A stretch of DNA of 64,000 nt, taken from contig NZ_JAWHTC010000002.1 of the NCBI RefSeq assembly GCF_032586155.1, positions 186,001 to 250,000 on the forward strand. Reading direction: 5' to 3'. Below the pieces are notes generated by a model. That model worked only from the letters and a program-made list of their open reading frames with translations, did not search any database and was not told where the DNA came from. The translations under genes were made by a program, and so were the position numbers. This stretch comes from JAWHTC01 sp032586155 (GTDB taxonomy: Bacteria > Pseudomonadota > Alphaproteobacteria > Rhodobacterales > Rhodobacteraceae). This document shows positions 1-9,585 of this stretch, piece by piece. Numbering within the stretch: the stretch's first letter is position 1; each line of letters opens with the position of its first letter.

Positions 1-233
1 CCTTCGACTGGCGCGGCCCGGTCTGGGTGCGCAAGTTCTACCGCGACGAAGGCATCACCGGCCTACCGGTTCTGATGGGCGACGGTGAAAACGCCCATGC
101 CGTGCTTGGCCTGTCCAATCTCCCCTCCACCGCCGTGATCACCCCACTGGGGCAACTGGTACAGACCGTCGAGGGCGAAGCCACCTGGGACGACCCCGCA
201 ACACTTGCCTGGCTGGGCGGGTTATCGGCCTAA
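1..233 (+). CDS. Thioredoxin-like (TlpA/ResA-type) protein, C-terminal fragment
   Basis: The open frame enters from the left edge (first full codon at base 3) and ends at TAA 231-233, giving about 76 residues of a longer protein. The segment with LPSTAVITPLGQ followed by a glycine-containing strand and a final helix resembles the cis-proline half of TlpA/ResA thioredoxin folds, usually periplasmic thiol-disulfide proteins. The active-site CxxC would lie upstream and is not visible, so redox activity cannot be judged. A GTG at 27 is internal and not taken as the start. A gap of about 230 bases with no recognised gene separates it from the next, convergent gene. Confidence 0.5.
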   Translation, partial: FDWRGPVWVRKFYRDEGITGLPVLMGDGENAHAVLGLSNLPSTAVITPLGQLVQTVEGEATWDDPATLAWLGGLSA

Positions 234-467
234 CACAAAAACAAATGCTTTTGGCAACCACGGTCCAGTTGCACATTGTGATCGGTTTTGGCCTGATCCA
301 ACCGTCGGAAAACTGATTGCAAAAACGTGTGATTTCCAGACTGTGGGGTGGCGATATCAGGCTGGCCAAGGCCCATGTTTTCGCACAAACATTGCTTGGC
401 CAAAGACAGCTCCAGACCAGAAACCGCCGTCTGGCCCCTTTGGCAAACCTCGAAATCTACAGTTGCT

Positions 468-2885
468 TCAAGCCTTCTGCCGCGCGTTGGTCGGGTCCCA
501 GGCGGGTTCTGCTACAAGGGTGAGCCCACGACGTTCACCGAGGATCACCACTTCGAGCCTTTCGCCGTTTTCGGCCACATCGGGGTCGACATAGGCAAAG
601 CCCAGCGACTTGCCTGTTGCATGACCATAGCCGCCAGAGGTGCAGACGCCGACAACCTTGTCACCCTGCATCACGGCCTCGCCGCCATAGATGTCGCAAT
701 CGGCAGCGGCAACTTCGCCGTAAACCAATATGGTCGTGATGCCCTGTTGACGGGCATTTTCGGTGGCGGCGCACCCGTTGAACTCGCCTTTGTCGGGGGC
801 ATAGAAGCGGGTGCTGTTGGCCTCAATAAGGGTAATTTCGTTGGTCAGTTCGGCGCCCATGCCGCAATAGCGTTTTTCCATCCGAAGCGAGTTGATCGCG
901 TGGCCACCGAAATCGGCGATGCCGTGGGCTTCGCCTGACGCCCAGATCGCATCATAAAGTGTAACAAGCTCGGACATCGGGGCGTGGAGTTCCCACCCCA
1001 ACTCCCCAACGTAGTTCACCCGAAGGGCGCGCAGCCCGACACCGGCAATGGTGATTTCCTGCCCCGATAGCCAGCGGAAGGCCGGGGTGCTGAGATCGGC
1101 ATCGGTCAGGGGCTGCAGTACATCGCGCGCCTTGGGACCGGCGACAACCAGCATGCCGTATTCGTCAGTCACGTTGGTAACGGTGACATCGTCGCCTGCC
1201 GCGCTGAAATGATCCAGCACCTGCAATTCGGCGCCCGCCCCGGTCAGCACGTAGAACCGGTCATCGGCCAACCTGGTGATGGTCCATTCTCCCTCGATCC
1301 GGCCACCCGCGGAAAGCACGTGGGTCAGGTTGATACCACCCGCTTTCTTGGGCAGTTTGTTGGCGGTCAAGCGATCCAGAAGCGCCTCGGCCCCCGGTCC
1401 GGAGACGTCGAACTTGGCAAAGCTCGACAGGTCGCAGATGCCGACCCGTTCGCGCACAGCGCGGCATTCCTCGGCCACGATGTCGAAAGTGTTGTTTCGG
1501 CGGAACTGCAGGTCCTCGACAAAGCCCTCGGGGGCAAAATACTTGGGCCGTTCCCAACCGAAAACCGAGGTATAGGCCGCGCCTTTGGCCTTGAGCTTGT
1601 CATAAAGCGGCGTCACCCGGGCCTTGCGCCCGGCAGCCGCCTCGCGTCCCGGCATCGGCGTCACGAACATCTCGTGATAGTCTTCGAAACTTTTCGCGCG
1701 GGTATAGTCCTGATCGGCGTAAGCGCCAAAGCGGCGCGGGTCGACACAGGCCATGTTGATCTCGGACTCGCCATGCACCATCCACTGTGCAAGGTATTTG
1801 CCGACGCCCGCCCCTTGGGCAATGCCGATGGACGAGCCGCAACACTGCCAGAAATTGTGCAGCCCCGGCGCCGGCCCTGCCAACGGATTGCCATCGGGCG
1901 AATGCGGGATGGCACCATTGATGATGCGCTTGATCCCGACATTGGCAAAGATCGGCATCCGTTCGAACGCCTGTTCCAGCCAGGGTGCGATCCGGTCGAT
2001 GTCACCATCAAACAGCTCGTTTTCGCTCTCCCACTCGGGCCAGCCGCCGCGGTGATCCCAGGCTTCCTTGGCGCCGTAATGCTCGTAAATTCCGACAAGG
2101 CCGGATTTCTGTTCCTGACGGTAATAACCGGCGGTGGCCGGGTCGCGCATCACGGGCAATTCGCCGTCCCAGTTCTTGAACTCATCCAGCGCCTCGGTCA
2201 CCAGGAAATGGTGCTCCATGTTGGTGATCGGCGTGTCGAGCCCGACCCAGAGGCCAACCTCGCGCGCGTAGCAGCCCCCGGCATTGACCACGTGTTCGCA
2301 GGTGATGTTGCCTTGCTCGGTCACAACCTCCCAATCGCCCGAGGGGCGCTGATTGATGTCGGTCACCCGGTTGCGGCGGATGATGGTCACGCCCATCTGT
2401 CGCGCGCCTGCGGCCATGGCGTTGCAGGCGCTGGACGGATCGACATGGCCGTCCATATTGGTATAGGCGCCGGCAAGGATGCCGTCAGTTTCCAGCCAGG
2501 GGTTCAGCTCCTTGATCCGGTCCGGGCCGATCACCTCCATGTGGAAGCCGACATTGGCCGCGAAACCGGCGACATAGTTGAACCAATCAACCTCTTCCTG
2601 GGTCGTGGCCAGGCGGATGCCGCCACAGCCGTGCCAACCGGCGGGCTGGCCGGTGATCTCTTCCAGGCGCGGGTAGAGCGTGTTGGAATAGTGATGGATC
2701 TTGGCCATGTTGTAATTGCCGATGAAGCTGGGGCATTGGCCCGCCGCGTGCCAGGTCGAGCCGGAGGTCAGCTCGCCCTTCTCGATCAGCACCACGTCTT
2801 TCCAACCCTCTTCGGCCAGGTGATAGGCAAGCCCCACGCCCATCATGCCACCGCCGACGATCACCACTTTTGCCTGAGTTTGCAT
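468..2885 (-). CDS. FAD-dependent dimethylglycine/sarcosine dehydrogenase-like protein with GcvT domain
   Basis: This 805-residue protein combines an N-terminal FAD-binding oxidoreductase (dinucleotide motif GGGMMG at residues 11-16) with a C-terminal aminomethyltransferase (GcvT) half from about residue 420. The signature TSGSTWHAAG (residues 40-49) contains His46, the position that carries covalent FAD in dimethylglycine and sarcosine dehydrogenases. The family oxidatively demethylates N-methyl amines and passes the C1 unit to tetrahydrofolate; the substrate here is not known. The ATG at 2885 follows AAAGGAACC and is preferred to a GTG 33 bases upstream. It lies 26 bp behind the MttB-like gene on the same strand, so the two are probably co-transcribed. 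A paralogue sits at 24030. Confidence 0.8.
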   Translation of the reverse strand: MQTQAKVVIVGGGMMGVGLAYHLAEEGWKDVVLIEKGELTSGSTWHAAGQCPSFIGNYNMAKIHHYSNTLYPRLEEITGQPAGWHGCGGIRLATTQEEVDWFNYVAGFAANVGFHMEVIGPDRIKELNPWLETDGILAGAYTNMDGHVDPSSACNAMAAGARQMGVTIIRRNRVTDINQRPSGDWEVVTEQGNITCEHVVNAGGCYAREVGLWVGLDTPITNMEHHFLVTEALDEFKNWDGELPVMRDPATAGYYRQEQKSGLVGIYEHYGAKEAWDHRGGWPEWESENELFDGDIDRIAPWLEQAFERMPIFANVGIKRIINGAIPHSPDGNPLAGPAPGLHNFWQCCGSSIGIAQGAGVGKYLAQWMVHGESEINMACVDPRRFGAYADQDYTRAKSFEDYHEMFVTPMPGREAAAGRKARVTPLYDKLKAKGAAYTSVFGWERPKYFAPEGFVEDLQFRRNNTFDIVAEECRAVRERVGICDLSSFAKFDVSGPGAEALLDRLTANKLPKKAGGINLTHVLSAGGRIEGEWTITRLADDRFYVLTGAGAELQVLDHFSAAGDDVTVTNVTDEYGMLVVAGPKARDVLQPLTDADLSTPAFRWLSGQEITIAGVGLRALRVNYVGELGWELHAPMSELVTLYDAIWASGEAHGIADFGGHAINSLRMEKRYCGMGAELTNEITLIEANSTRFYAPDKGEFNGCAATENARQQGITTILVYGEVAAADCDIYGGEAVMQGDKVVGVCTSGGYGHATGKSLGFAYVDPDVAENGERLEVVILGERRGLTLVAEPAWDPTNARQKA

Positions 2886-2911
2886 GTGCTTGGTTCCTTT
2901 CTTCTTTGCCC

Positions 2912-4513
2912 TTACCAAGTGCCGTTGCCGCGGCGCATCCGGGTGGCGGGCAGGATGATGTTGTAATTGTCGCGCAAGACCCGATCGGTTTCCGGTGCGA
3001 TATGAGAGGGGTAGTGATCAGCCAGGATACGGCGGACCTTGTCGCGGGCCACGTCCCTGGCGTCCGGCGCGCCGGCTTCTTCCCATTCGCTGATCGACAG
3101 CCGGCAAGCGATTTCCGGATAGACGTAGTCGGATTTCATCCGGTTGAAGGTCTGGGGATGGCCGAGGTAATGCCCTTCGCCCATGACCACGTCGCGGATC
3201 ACGTCAAAGGATAGCGCGTCTTCAGTCACCTCGACCCCACGCACAGTGCGCAGGATCGCGCCCAGCAAGTCGTTGTCCATCACGTAGGCCTCGAAATTGG
3301 TGCCCATGAGCGAGCCCTGCATGCCCGCGCATTCGTGGATCATCGAGGCCCCGGCATGGGCGGCCAGCGCAACGGTATAGCCCTTTTCGCCACCCGCCTG
3401 TTTGTCGGGCAGCTTACTATCGGTCATGCCTGCGGGCACCGAGTTGGGCAGGTCATAGAACCCGGCCATCTGGGCGCAGGCCGCCGAGAGAAGTGCCTGT
3501 TCGCCCGAGCCGCCCGACATCGCCCCGGTGCGAAGGTCAGATACAAAAGGCCAGGCGGCAAAGATCGCCCGGCAATTGGGGTCTATGATGTTGCACAGGA
3601 CCAGCCCGGCCAGAACCTCGGCGCAGGCCTGCGCCACGGCTCCGGCAAGGGCGGCGGGCGCGGTGGCCCCGGCTTGACCTGCGGCAACCAGGAGAATGGG
3701 CATTCCAGCCTCGACCGCGGCCTCCAGCGCGTCGCAGCTTTCCGTGGCAAAGCGCATCGGCGGGACCACGTGGCAGCAGACCGCAGTGCAGAATGGACGG
3801 GTGCGGAAATTGCCCTCGCCCCCGGCCACCGCGTCGAGCATCGGCATCACTGCACGGACGCTGTCGGCGTCCGTATAGCTGACGGCGATGGATTTCGATG
3901 TGCCCGAAAGGCAGGCATATGTAGTGTTGATATCGAGATCGAGCGTGTTTTGGGCATCGCGCGCCACAACCGAGCGGTGATACCAATGGATATTGTCGAG
4001 CTTATCGACAAGACGCGCCACGTCATAAAGGTCGGCCACCGTGCTTTCGCGGTATTTGCCGGTCTCGAAATCCATGATCGTCGGGGCAGCGCCGCCTGTG
4101 CCTGCGTGCACGCGGCGGCCTCCGACCTCGATGTCATGGGTCGGGTCAATGCCATGCAGGACAAACTTGCGCCGCGTGTTGGCGATGACATCCTCGACCA
4201 AAGCGCGAGGGAAGCGCAAACGTCCGTCCGGGTCCACGTGACAGCCTGCGGCGACGGCGCGGGCTTCGAGGCTGGGCGTGACCTGGGAAAGGCCAAGATC
4301 GGCCAGCAGTTGCAGCACCAGCTCATGGATGCGGATCATTTCGGCATCGCTCATCGGGCGGTAATGGCCGCCAACCATTCCAGGCAGGACCGGAGGTGGC
4401 GGAGCGGCAACGGATTTACCCCGGCTGCGGCGGGACGAACGGCGTGCTTCCTGGGACGTCATCGGCGTGACTTTCGTAGCGGTCTCATGCGCGACATTTG
4501 GCGAGAAAACCAT
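2912..4513 (-). CDS. MttB-superfamily (trimethylamine/glycine betaine-type) methyltransferase
   Basis: The product is up to 533 residues and matches the MttB superfamily TIM-barrel methyltransferases, which move a methyl group from quaternary or tertiary amines to a corrinoid protein. No amber codon interrupts the frame, so this is a non-pyrrolysine member, a group that includes glycine betaine methyltransferases. The N-terminus (about 45 residues, Arg/Ser/Pro-rich) looks poorly ordered, and an internal ATG at 4462 is an alternative start; neither start has a strong ribosome binding site. No corrinoid protein or reactivase gene is visible nearby. It is followed directly by the GcvT-type dehydrogenase, a pairing I know from roseobacters, and preceded by a LysR gene on the same strand. 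Confidence 0.75.
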   Translation of the reverse strand: MVFSPNVAHETATKVTPMTSQEARRSSRRSRGKSVAAPPPPVLPGMVGGHYRPMSDAEMIRIHELVLQLLADLGLSQVTPSLEARAVAAGCHVDPDGRLRFPRALVEDVIANTRRKFVLHGIDPTHDIEVGGRRVHAGTGGAAPTIMDFETGKYRESTVADLYDVARLVDKLDNIHWYHRSVVARDAQNTLDLDINTTYACLSGTSKSIAVSYTDADSVRAVMPMLDAVAGGEGNFRTRPFCTAVCCHVVPPMRFATESCDALEAAVEAGMPILLVAAGQAGATAPAALAGAVAQACAEVLAGLVLCNIIDPNCRAIFAAWPFVSDLRTGAMSGGSGEQALLSAACAQMAGFYDLPNSVPAGMTDSKLPDKQAGGEKGYTVALAAHAGASMIHECAGMQGSLMGTNFEAYVMDNDLLGAILRTVRGVEVTEDALSFDVIRDVVMGEGHYLGHPQTFNRMKSDYVYPEIACRLSISEWEEAGAPDARDVARDKVRRILADHYPSHIAPETDRVLRDNYNIILPATRMRRGNGTW

Positions 4514-4557
4514 TCGCTGTTCAAACGATCATTTCGAATGCATGGCATTCCCTGAGG

Positions 4558-5475
4558 TCATGGAAAACTTAGATTCTCGCCGATTTCATCCTTGATCCAC
4601 TGCATGAACCCGGCAACTGATGGGTCAGTCATGCGATTCGAAGATGCGCCTATGTAATAGGAATTACGGGTTTCCAGAGGCTCTCCAACCGGGCAGACCA
4701 AGCGACCCTTTTCAACCATCGGATCGGTGACATAGGACCAACCCAGTGCCACCCCGCGCCCGGCCTCCGCAGCCTGCAGAACCATCGGGTAGGAATTGAG
4801 CCTGATGCCACGACGCACCGGCGGCACCGTGACACCCTGATGTCTGAGCCATGCGCGCCAGTCGACCGCCCCCCAGATATTGCCGCCGCCATCAAGATGC
4901 ACCAGCGTCTGATCCAGAAGGTCCGAGGCCCGCACCAGCTCGGGGTGGTCGGTCATGAAACCGGGGCTGCAGACCGGATAGACCCGCTCGCCAAAGAGAT
5001 GCTGGACCTCGACCCCTTGCCAATTGTTCTCACCATAAAGCACGGCAACATCAACATCGTCCTTGCGCGGGTCGACCATCTGGTCGGTGGCCAGCACCCG
5101 CAAGTCGATATCCGGGAAGCGTGCGCCGAACCGTTCCAGCCGCGGCATCAGCCAGTAGTAAGAAAACGCTACCGAAGCAGCGACGGTGATCTGCGGTGTG
5201 TCGCCTTCGTTGCGCAGGCGGGCGACGCAGGCGTTGATTTCATCAAGGCCCGCGCTGACCGAGGCAAAAAGCTGCCGCCCGGCGATGGTGAGTTCGATGG
5301 CGCGGTGCTTACGACGAAACAGTGGGCGGCCCAGCGCCTCTTCCAATGACTTGATTTGACGGCTGACCGCGCTTTGGGTCAGGCACAGCTCCTCGGCGGC
5401 ACGGGTAAAGCTCTGATGCCGGGCGACCACCTCGAAAGAATGCAACAGTGTCAGGGATGGCAGAGTGTTTCTCAT
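4558..5475 (-). CDS. LysR-family transcriptional regulator (GcvA-like)
   Basis: About 305 residues: an N-terminal winged helix-turn-helix (residues about 5-65, with SFTRAAEELCLTQSAVSRQI) and a C-terminal periplasmic-binding-like effector domain. The opening LPSLTLLHSFEVVARHQSFT is typical of the GcvA branch, which often controls amino-acid or one-carbon genes. The ATG at 5475 is chosen because family members begin just before this helix; a longer start at 5514 is possible. It ends 44 bp before the MttB-like gene on the same strand, so it probably regulates, or is transcribed together with, the methyltransferase-dehydrogenase pair. The effector is unknown. Confidence 0.85.
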   Translation of the reverse strand: MRNTLPSLTLLHSFEVVARHQSFTRAAEELCLTQSAVSRQIKSLEEALGRPLFRRKHRAIELTIAGRQLFASVSAGLDEINACVARLRNEGDTPQITVAASVAFSYYWLMPRLERFGARFPDIDLRVLATDQMVDPRKDDVDVAVLYGENNWQGVEVQHLFGERVYPVCSPGFMTDHPELVRASDLLDQTLVHLDGGGNIWGAVDWRAWLRHQGVTVPPVRRGIRLNSYPMVLQAAEAGRGVALGWSYVTDPMVEKGRLVCPVGEPLETRNSYYIGASSNRMTDPSVAGFMQWIKDEIGENLSFP

Positions 5476-5662
5476 GGGATGGGCATTCCGACCGCGCCTC
5501 GTGGTTTGACCCAATCAGGGAAGGCAAGCGGTGCTGGAAAGTCAAAGGAAATTGGCGCCAACCGGGCAGACATGTGCCCATGAAACCATCATGTACCGAC
5601 GATGAGGCCCTACGAGACGGCATCACCGGGGTAGGCCACCCACTACCTGGGTGCCGGATGCG

Positions 5663-7162
5663 CTATCGCGTCACGTCAGGCAGTTTGATCCTTTGGATTT
5701 TCCCGGACGGCCCTTTTGGCAGGTCTTCCAGAACAAACACCGTATCTGGCGATTTGAATGCCCCCACCTTGGCAACGCATATCTCGATGAGTTGTTGCGG
5801 CGTCAGATCAGATCCGTTCCGCAATTTCACCGCGGCCTCAACCCGTTCGCCATAAGAGGCACAGGGCCGGGCAAACGCAGCGGCCTCGATCACATCGGGA
5901 TGAGAATACAGCGCCTCGTCGATCTCGCGCGGCGCAATGTTTTCGCCGCCCTTAATGATCAGTTCCTTCAAACGACCGGTAACAAAGAAATAGCCGTCCT
6001 CATCCACATGACCCAGATCGCCGGTCCTGAGCCACCCTTCCGGGGCGAAGGTGCCGCGCGTGGCTTCGGGATTCTTGAGATATTCGCGCATCACGTTGGG
6101 GCCGCGCACCGCGATTTCACCCTGGGTATAGGGCGGGAGCGGTATGAGGTCGGGTGACAGGATACAGGCTTCGTTGCCATAGGCACGACCAGGCGAGCCA
6201 ATCTTGCGCACGCCCGGTGGCAGCGGATTCGACAGAATCTGCGCCGCGGTTTCCGTCAGCCCCATGGTTTCAACGATGGGAACCTCGAAACGCGTTTCGA
6301 AAGCAGTTTGAACATCAGGGGCCAATGCTGACGAAGCCGAGCGGCCAAAGCGCAGGCGGGCGCGGGTTTCGGGGCTGGGTGACAGATCGGAATGCAGCAA
6401 ATGCGAGATAATCGTGGGCACCACCGAGAACCACGTGGCCTGCGCTTCTTCGCATTGATCCCAGAACCGGCTGGCCGAGAATTTCTCGGCCACGGCCAGG
6501 GTGCCGCCGGTGATCAGCGTGCTCATCACTGTCACGCATAACCCGTTGATGTGGTAGATCGGCAGAACGCAGAACCCGCAGTCCTCAGAGGTCAGCTCAT
6601 GGGCGACTGCCGGGGTCCACCCCCCTGCAAGGAGGCTGGCATGAGAATGAACCACGCCCTTCGGGCGGCCGGTCGTGCCCGAGGTGTACATCAGCAGGGC
6701 ATCGTCATCGGCCGCCAGCGGATGCAGCTTGATCTCGTCTGCCTGCCCACTCACAGGCAGCCGGGTCAGCCCATCCGGGCACACCCGATCGAACATCTCC
6801 TGTTGCGCGGGCCCCACCAGCGCAAACCGCGCCTCGCTGTGCTCCAGCGCGTAGGAAATCGCGTCATCCCCGGCCACAAGGTTGATCACGGTGGCGCGAA
6901 ACCCACCATATAGCGTGGCATAGAGCCATTCGATCGCTTCACGCCCATTGGGATGCAGGATCGCGACGCTTTCTCCCTTTTGTGCTCCTTGTGCAGTCAA
7001 CTGTCCGGCCAAAACTCGGGCCCTGTTGCGCAACTCTTCCCAACGCAGCGGCTCAACGCCATCAAAAAAAAGGTACGCGACCCGGTCGGGGCACTGGTCG
7101 GCGCGGAGGTCAACCCAGTCGCGCACCGTGCCTTGCGGTGGCTTGTGGGTGTCAACCGTCAT
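5663..7162 (-). CDS. sauT: AMP-forming acyl-CoA ligase, probable sulfoacetate-CoA ligase
   Basis: A 499-residue ANL-superfamily ligase. Visible motifs are the P-loop-like YTSGTTGRPKG, the hinge region TGDLGHVDEDG and the C-terminal catalytic lysine in SGKIQR. It would activate a carboxylate to its CoA thioester using ATP. The start ATG at 7162 overlaps the stop of the SauS-like gene (ATGA), so the two are translationally coupled. Pairing of such a ligase with an acylating aldehyde dehydrogenase and a TTT transporter is the arrangement of sulfoacetate degradation, sulfoacetate to sulfoacetyl-CoA to sulfoacetaldehyde. The symbol rests on this context; another short carboxylate is possible. The downstream enzyme Xsc is not in the window. 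Confidence 0.6.
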   Translation of the reverse strand: MTVDTHKPPQGTVRDWVDLRADQCPDRVAYLFFDGVEPLRWEELRNRARVLAGQLTAQGAQKGESVAILHPNGREAIEWLYATLYGGFRATVINLVAGDDAISYALEHSEARFALVGPAQQEMFDRVCPDGLTRLPVSGQADEIKLHPLAADDDALLMYTSGTTGRPKGVVHSHASLLAGGWTPAVAHELTSEDCGFCVLPIYHINGLCVTVMSTLITGGTLAVAEKFSASRFWDQCEEAQATWFSVVPTIISHLLHSDLSPSPETRARLRFGRSASSALAPDVQTAFETRFEVPIVETMGLTETAAQILSNPLPPGVRKIGSPGRAYGNEACILSPDLIPLPPYTQGEIAVRGPNVMREYLKNPEATRGTFAPEGWLRTGDLGHVDEDGYFFVTGRLKELIIKGGENIAPREIDEALYSHPDVIEAAAFARPCASYGERVEAAVKLRNGSDLTPQQLIEICVAKVGAFKSPDTVFVLEDLPKGPSGKIQRIKLPDVTR

Positions 7163-8562
7163 TTGCCGGCATCCGCCCAGTAATCGGCGAAAATGTCGTC
7201 GACAGCAGGTTCGTTCGCGGGGATTTCACGGATGACTTTGGTGGTCTGCAGAAAATGCTTCCAATGCAGATTGTCGTCGATGGCATTGCCGCCCCAGCTA
7301 CCGCATCCCATCGACAGCGAAAACGGCATGCCATTGGTGAAGGATCCACCGGTGGCAAAGGTATGGGCCTGGTTGACGATCACCCGGCAGGTAGGCATCG
7401 CCGCCCCCAGGGCCACGGCGCGGGCATCGTCCGCAGTATGGATGCCGATGGAATGTCCTGCGCCCTGAAAGGTCAGGATACGTTCTGCGATGGCTTGCGC
7501 CTCGTCATAGTCACGGGCGCGGTACAGCGCGGCGACACGGCTCAGCTTTTCACCGGACAGGGGGTGTTCGGCACCTATGCCATCCGTTTCCACCGCCAGG
7601 AACTTGGTGTCCTCGGGCACGTCACCGGTCATACCCAACGCGGCGATCATCTTGTCCGCATCCTGCGCGATCACCGACCGGTTGAGATGGCCGTCGGGCC
7701 AGAGCTTGGCCACGATCGCAGTCTCGTCCCGCACCAGCGCGCCACCCTCCTTGGCCAGCGCGGCGACGAAATCGTCATAGACCGCATCAACCACGATCAT
7801 AGAGTTTTCCGAGGAACAGGATGTGGCGTTGTCAAAGGTCTTGGAGGCGGTGATCTTTGCCGCCGCCGCCGGCAAATCGGCGGTTTCATCGACAATTACA
7901 GTGACATTGCCTGCACCCACCGCCACTGCGGGCGTGCCACAGGTCTGGGCCCGGACTACGTTGTTTTGTGATCCGGTGCATACCACCCGATCCGAAAGCT
8001 CCATCATGGCCTGTGTCTTGGCCTTGGATCCCGGCGCCGGGATCATCTGAACAAGATCGTGATCCAACCCGACCTTGTCGAATTCGGTGTAAATGTATTG
8101 CAACAGCAACTCGCAACTGGCCACACCCTTGGGTGAGGGGGCCACGACGACGGCATTGCCGCATTTAAGCGCATTGATGATGTTGTTGGCGGGTGTTGCC
8201 GCCGGGTTGGTCGACGGCACCACCGCGCCGACAACGCCAACAGGACGGGCAATCTCGGTTATGCCGGTTGCCGCGTCGTCACTGATGATCCCTTGGGTTC
8301 TTACACCCTTGATATCGCGCATCAGACCCAGCGTCTTGCGGTGGTTTTTGGTAATCTTATCGGGCACGTTGCCCAGTCCGGTGGTCTCAACCGCCAGTTC
8401 GGCCAGCGCCCGGTTGCGGGACGGCTCCATGATGGCCCAGGCCGCAGCGTCGGCCGCGCGGTCGTAGTGCTCTTGCGTGGCGTCGGTTTCAAAAACCTTC
8501 TGCGCCACCCGGGCACGGGCCACGATCGCTTCGACCTGGGCAATGTCATCATGTGCGTTCAT
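7159..8562 (-). CDS. sauS: CoA-acylating aldehyde dehydrogenase, probable sulfoacetaldehyde dehydrogenase
   Basis: A 467-residue aldehyde dehydrogenase fold protein of the short acylating type (EutE/SauS-like). The catalytic cysteine is expected at about residue 249 in TSCSSENS, and the cofactor-binding region includes GVVGAVVPSTNPAATPAN. These enzymes interconvert an acyl-CoA with the free aldehyde using NAD(P)H. In sulfoacetate metabolism SauS reduces sulfoacetyl-CoA to sulfoacetaldehyde, the substrate of Xsc. AAGGAA lies 9 bases before the ATG at 8562. The gene sits between tctC and the CoA ligase in one minus-strand operon. A related acylating dehydrogenase for another aldehyde cannot be excluded. 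Confidence 0.6.
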   Translation of the reverse strand: MNAHDDIAQVEAIVARARVAQKVFETDATQEHYDRAADAAAWAIMEPSRNRALAELAVETTGLGNVPDKITKNHRKTLGLMRDIKGVRTQGIISDDAATGITEIARPVGVVGAVVPSTNPAATPANNIINALKCGNAVVVAPSPKGVASCELLLQYIYTEFDKVGLDHDLVQMIPAPGSKAKTQAMMELSDRVVCTGSQNNVVRAQTCGTPAVAVGAGNVTVIVDETADLPAAAAKITASKTFDNATSCSSENSMIVVDAVYDDFVAALAKEGGALVRDETAIVAKLWPDGHLNRSVIAQDADKMIAALGMTGDVPEDTKFLAVETDGIGAEHPLSGEKLSRVAALYRARDYDEAQAIAERILTFQGAGHSIGIHTADDARAVALGAAMPTCRVIVNQAHTFATGGSFTNGMPFSLSMGCGSWGGNAIDDNLHWKHFLQTTKVIREIPANEPAVDDIFADYWADAGK

Positions 8563-8587
8563 CGCGATGTTCCTTGGTTGAAGTTGA

Positions 8588-8607
8588 CCGGGGCAGGTCT
8601 GCCCCGG
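8588..8607 (-). promoter_or_regulatory. Strong stem-loop between tctC and sauS
   Basis: A 9-bp perfect stem (CCGGGGCAG / CTGCCCCGG) with only GT between the arms lies in the 60-bp spacer after the binding-protein gene. There is no T tract, so it is more likely a processing, stabilising or partial attenuation hairpin than a full terminator. Such a structure could let the solute-binding protein be made in excess over the enzymes. A weaker hairpin (GCCGC / GCGGC, 9614-9628) lies in the tctB-tctC spacer. Confidence 0.6.
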
Positions 8608-8622
8608 CCTATGGCTTGGGGT

Positions 8623-9585
8623 TCAGAGACCTGCAAGCAGTTCCTTGAGGGTTTCTTCACGCGCGGCCCACATCGCCTTGACCTCGTCACGGGTCATGAT
8701 GTGCATCGGCGAACCACCGGCTTTCATTTTTTTGGCAACGCGACCGTTCTTGAACATTTCTGGCACGGTGGCGGCCAGCTTGTCGATCACATCTTGCGGG
8801 GTGCCTTTGGGCACCATGATGCCGCGAAAGTTGACCGAGGCATTGTCCACCTCGAACCCTTGTTCCTTGAGGGTTGGCACGTCCGGCATGAAGTCGTTGC
8901 GCTCTAGGTCAAAAACGCCAAGGATCTTGACGTTGCCTGCCTCACGGGCACGGAACGCATCGCTGAGGTTATTGACGCCACCGATAACTTCACCGGCGAT
9001 CACGGCCTTCATTGCCGCCGCACCGCCACCCTTGGTCGGGATATATGCCATTTTCACGCCTGCCGCCTTTTCAAGCTGCAACGCCGCGATGTGGTGTCCC
9101 ACGAACAGGCCGGCACCCGAGAAAGTCAGCTTGCCGGGGTTTTCCTTGGCATAGGCCACCACGTCGGCCATCGAGTTCATCGGGCTGTCCTTGGCCACGA
9201 CGAACACCGCCGGGTCAGCGCCCCAGTTGGCGATCGGCTCGAAGCTGTCGGCCGAGTATTGCACACCGCCCTTGATCGACTGGGCGATGAAATGCGGGAT
9301 GTTGTAGGCGCCCATTGTATAGCCATCGGCCTCGGCCTGGGTTGCAAACCAGTTCCATCCGACACGGCCACCTGCGCCGGGCTTGTTGATGATGGCAATC
9401 GGCATGCCAAGCGCATCTTCGTTGCCAGCGGTCATGGTCACGATCCGCGCCTGGAAGTCGGTTGCCCCGCCCGCACCATAGCTGACCATCAGCATCACCG
9501 GACGGTCCGGGTAATCCCCTGCGACGGCTGCGCCGCCGGTCAGGGCCATCAGCGCCATTGCGGCGCCTGCCAGTAGTTTTCTCAT
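8623..9585 (-). CDS. tctC: TTT-family periplasmic substrate-binding protein
   Basis: A 320-residue extracytoplasmic solute-binding protein of the TctC/Bug family. It starts with a clear signal peptide (basic MRK, hydrophobic core to about residue 20, AVA cleavage context) followed by the family hallmark DYPDRPVMLMVSYGAGGATD. It delivers a carboxylate-type ligand to the TctAB membrane complex. An AAAGGGAGG ribosome binding site precedes ATG 9585. Its place after tctA and tctB and before the SauS/SauT-like genes suggests the ligand is the substrate of that pathway, probably sulfoacetate, which is inference. Confidence 0.85.
   Translation of the reverse strand: MRKLLAGAAMALMALTGGAAVAGDYPDRPVMLMVSYGAGGATDFQARIVTMTAGNEDALGMPIAIINKPGAGGRVGWNWFATQAEADGYTMGAYNIPHFIAQSIKGGVQYSADSFEPIANWGADPAVFVVAKDSPMNSMADVVAYAKENPGKLTFSGAGLFVGHHIAALQLEKAAGVKMAYIPTKGGGAAAMKAVIAGEVIGGVNNLSDAFRAREAGNVKILGVFDLERNDFMPDVPTLKEQGFEVDNASVNFRGIMVPKGTPQDVIDKLAATVPEMFKNGRVAKKMKAGGSPMHIMTRDEVKAMWAAREETLKELLAGL

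Noticed and set aside
2912..4513. Pyrrolysine-containing trimethylamine methyltransferase
   Set aside because: The reading frame has no internal amber codon and no pyl genes are present, so it is a non-pyrrolysine MttB homologue.
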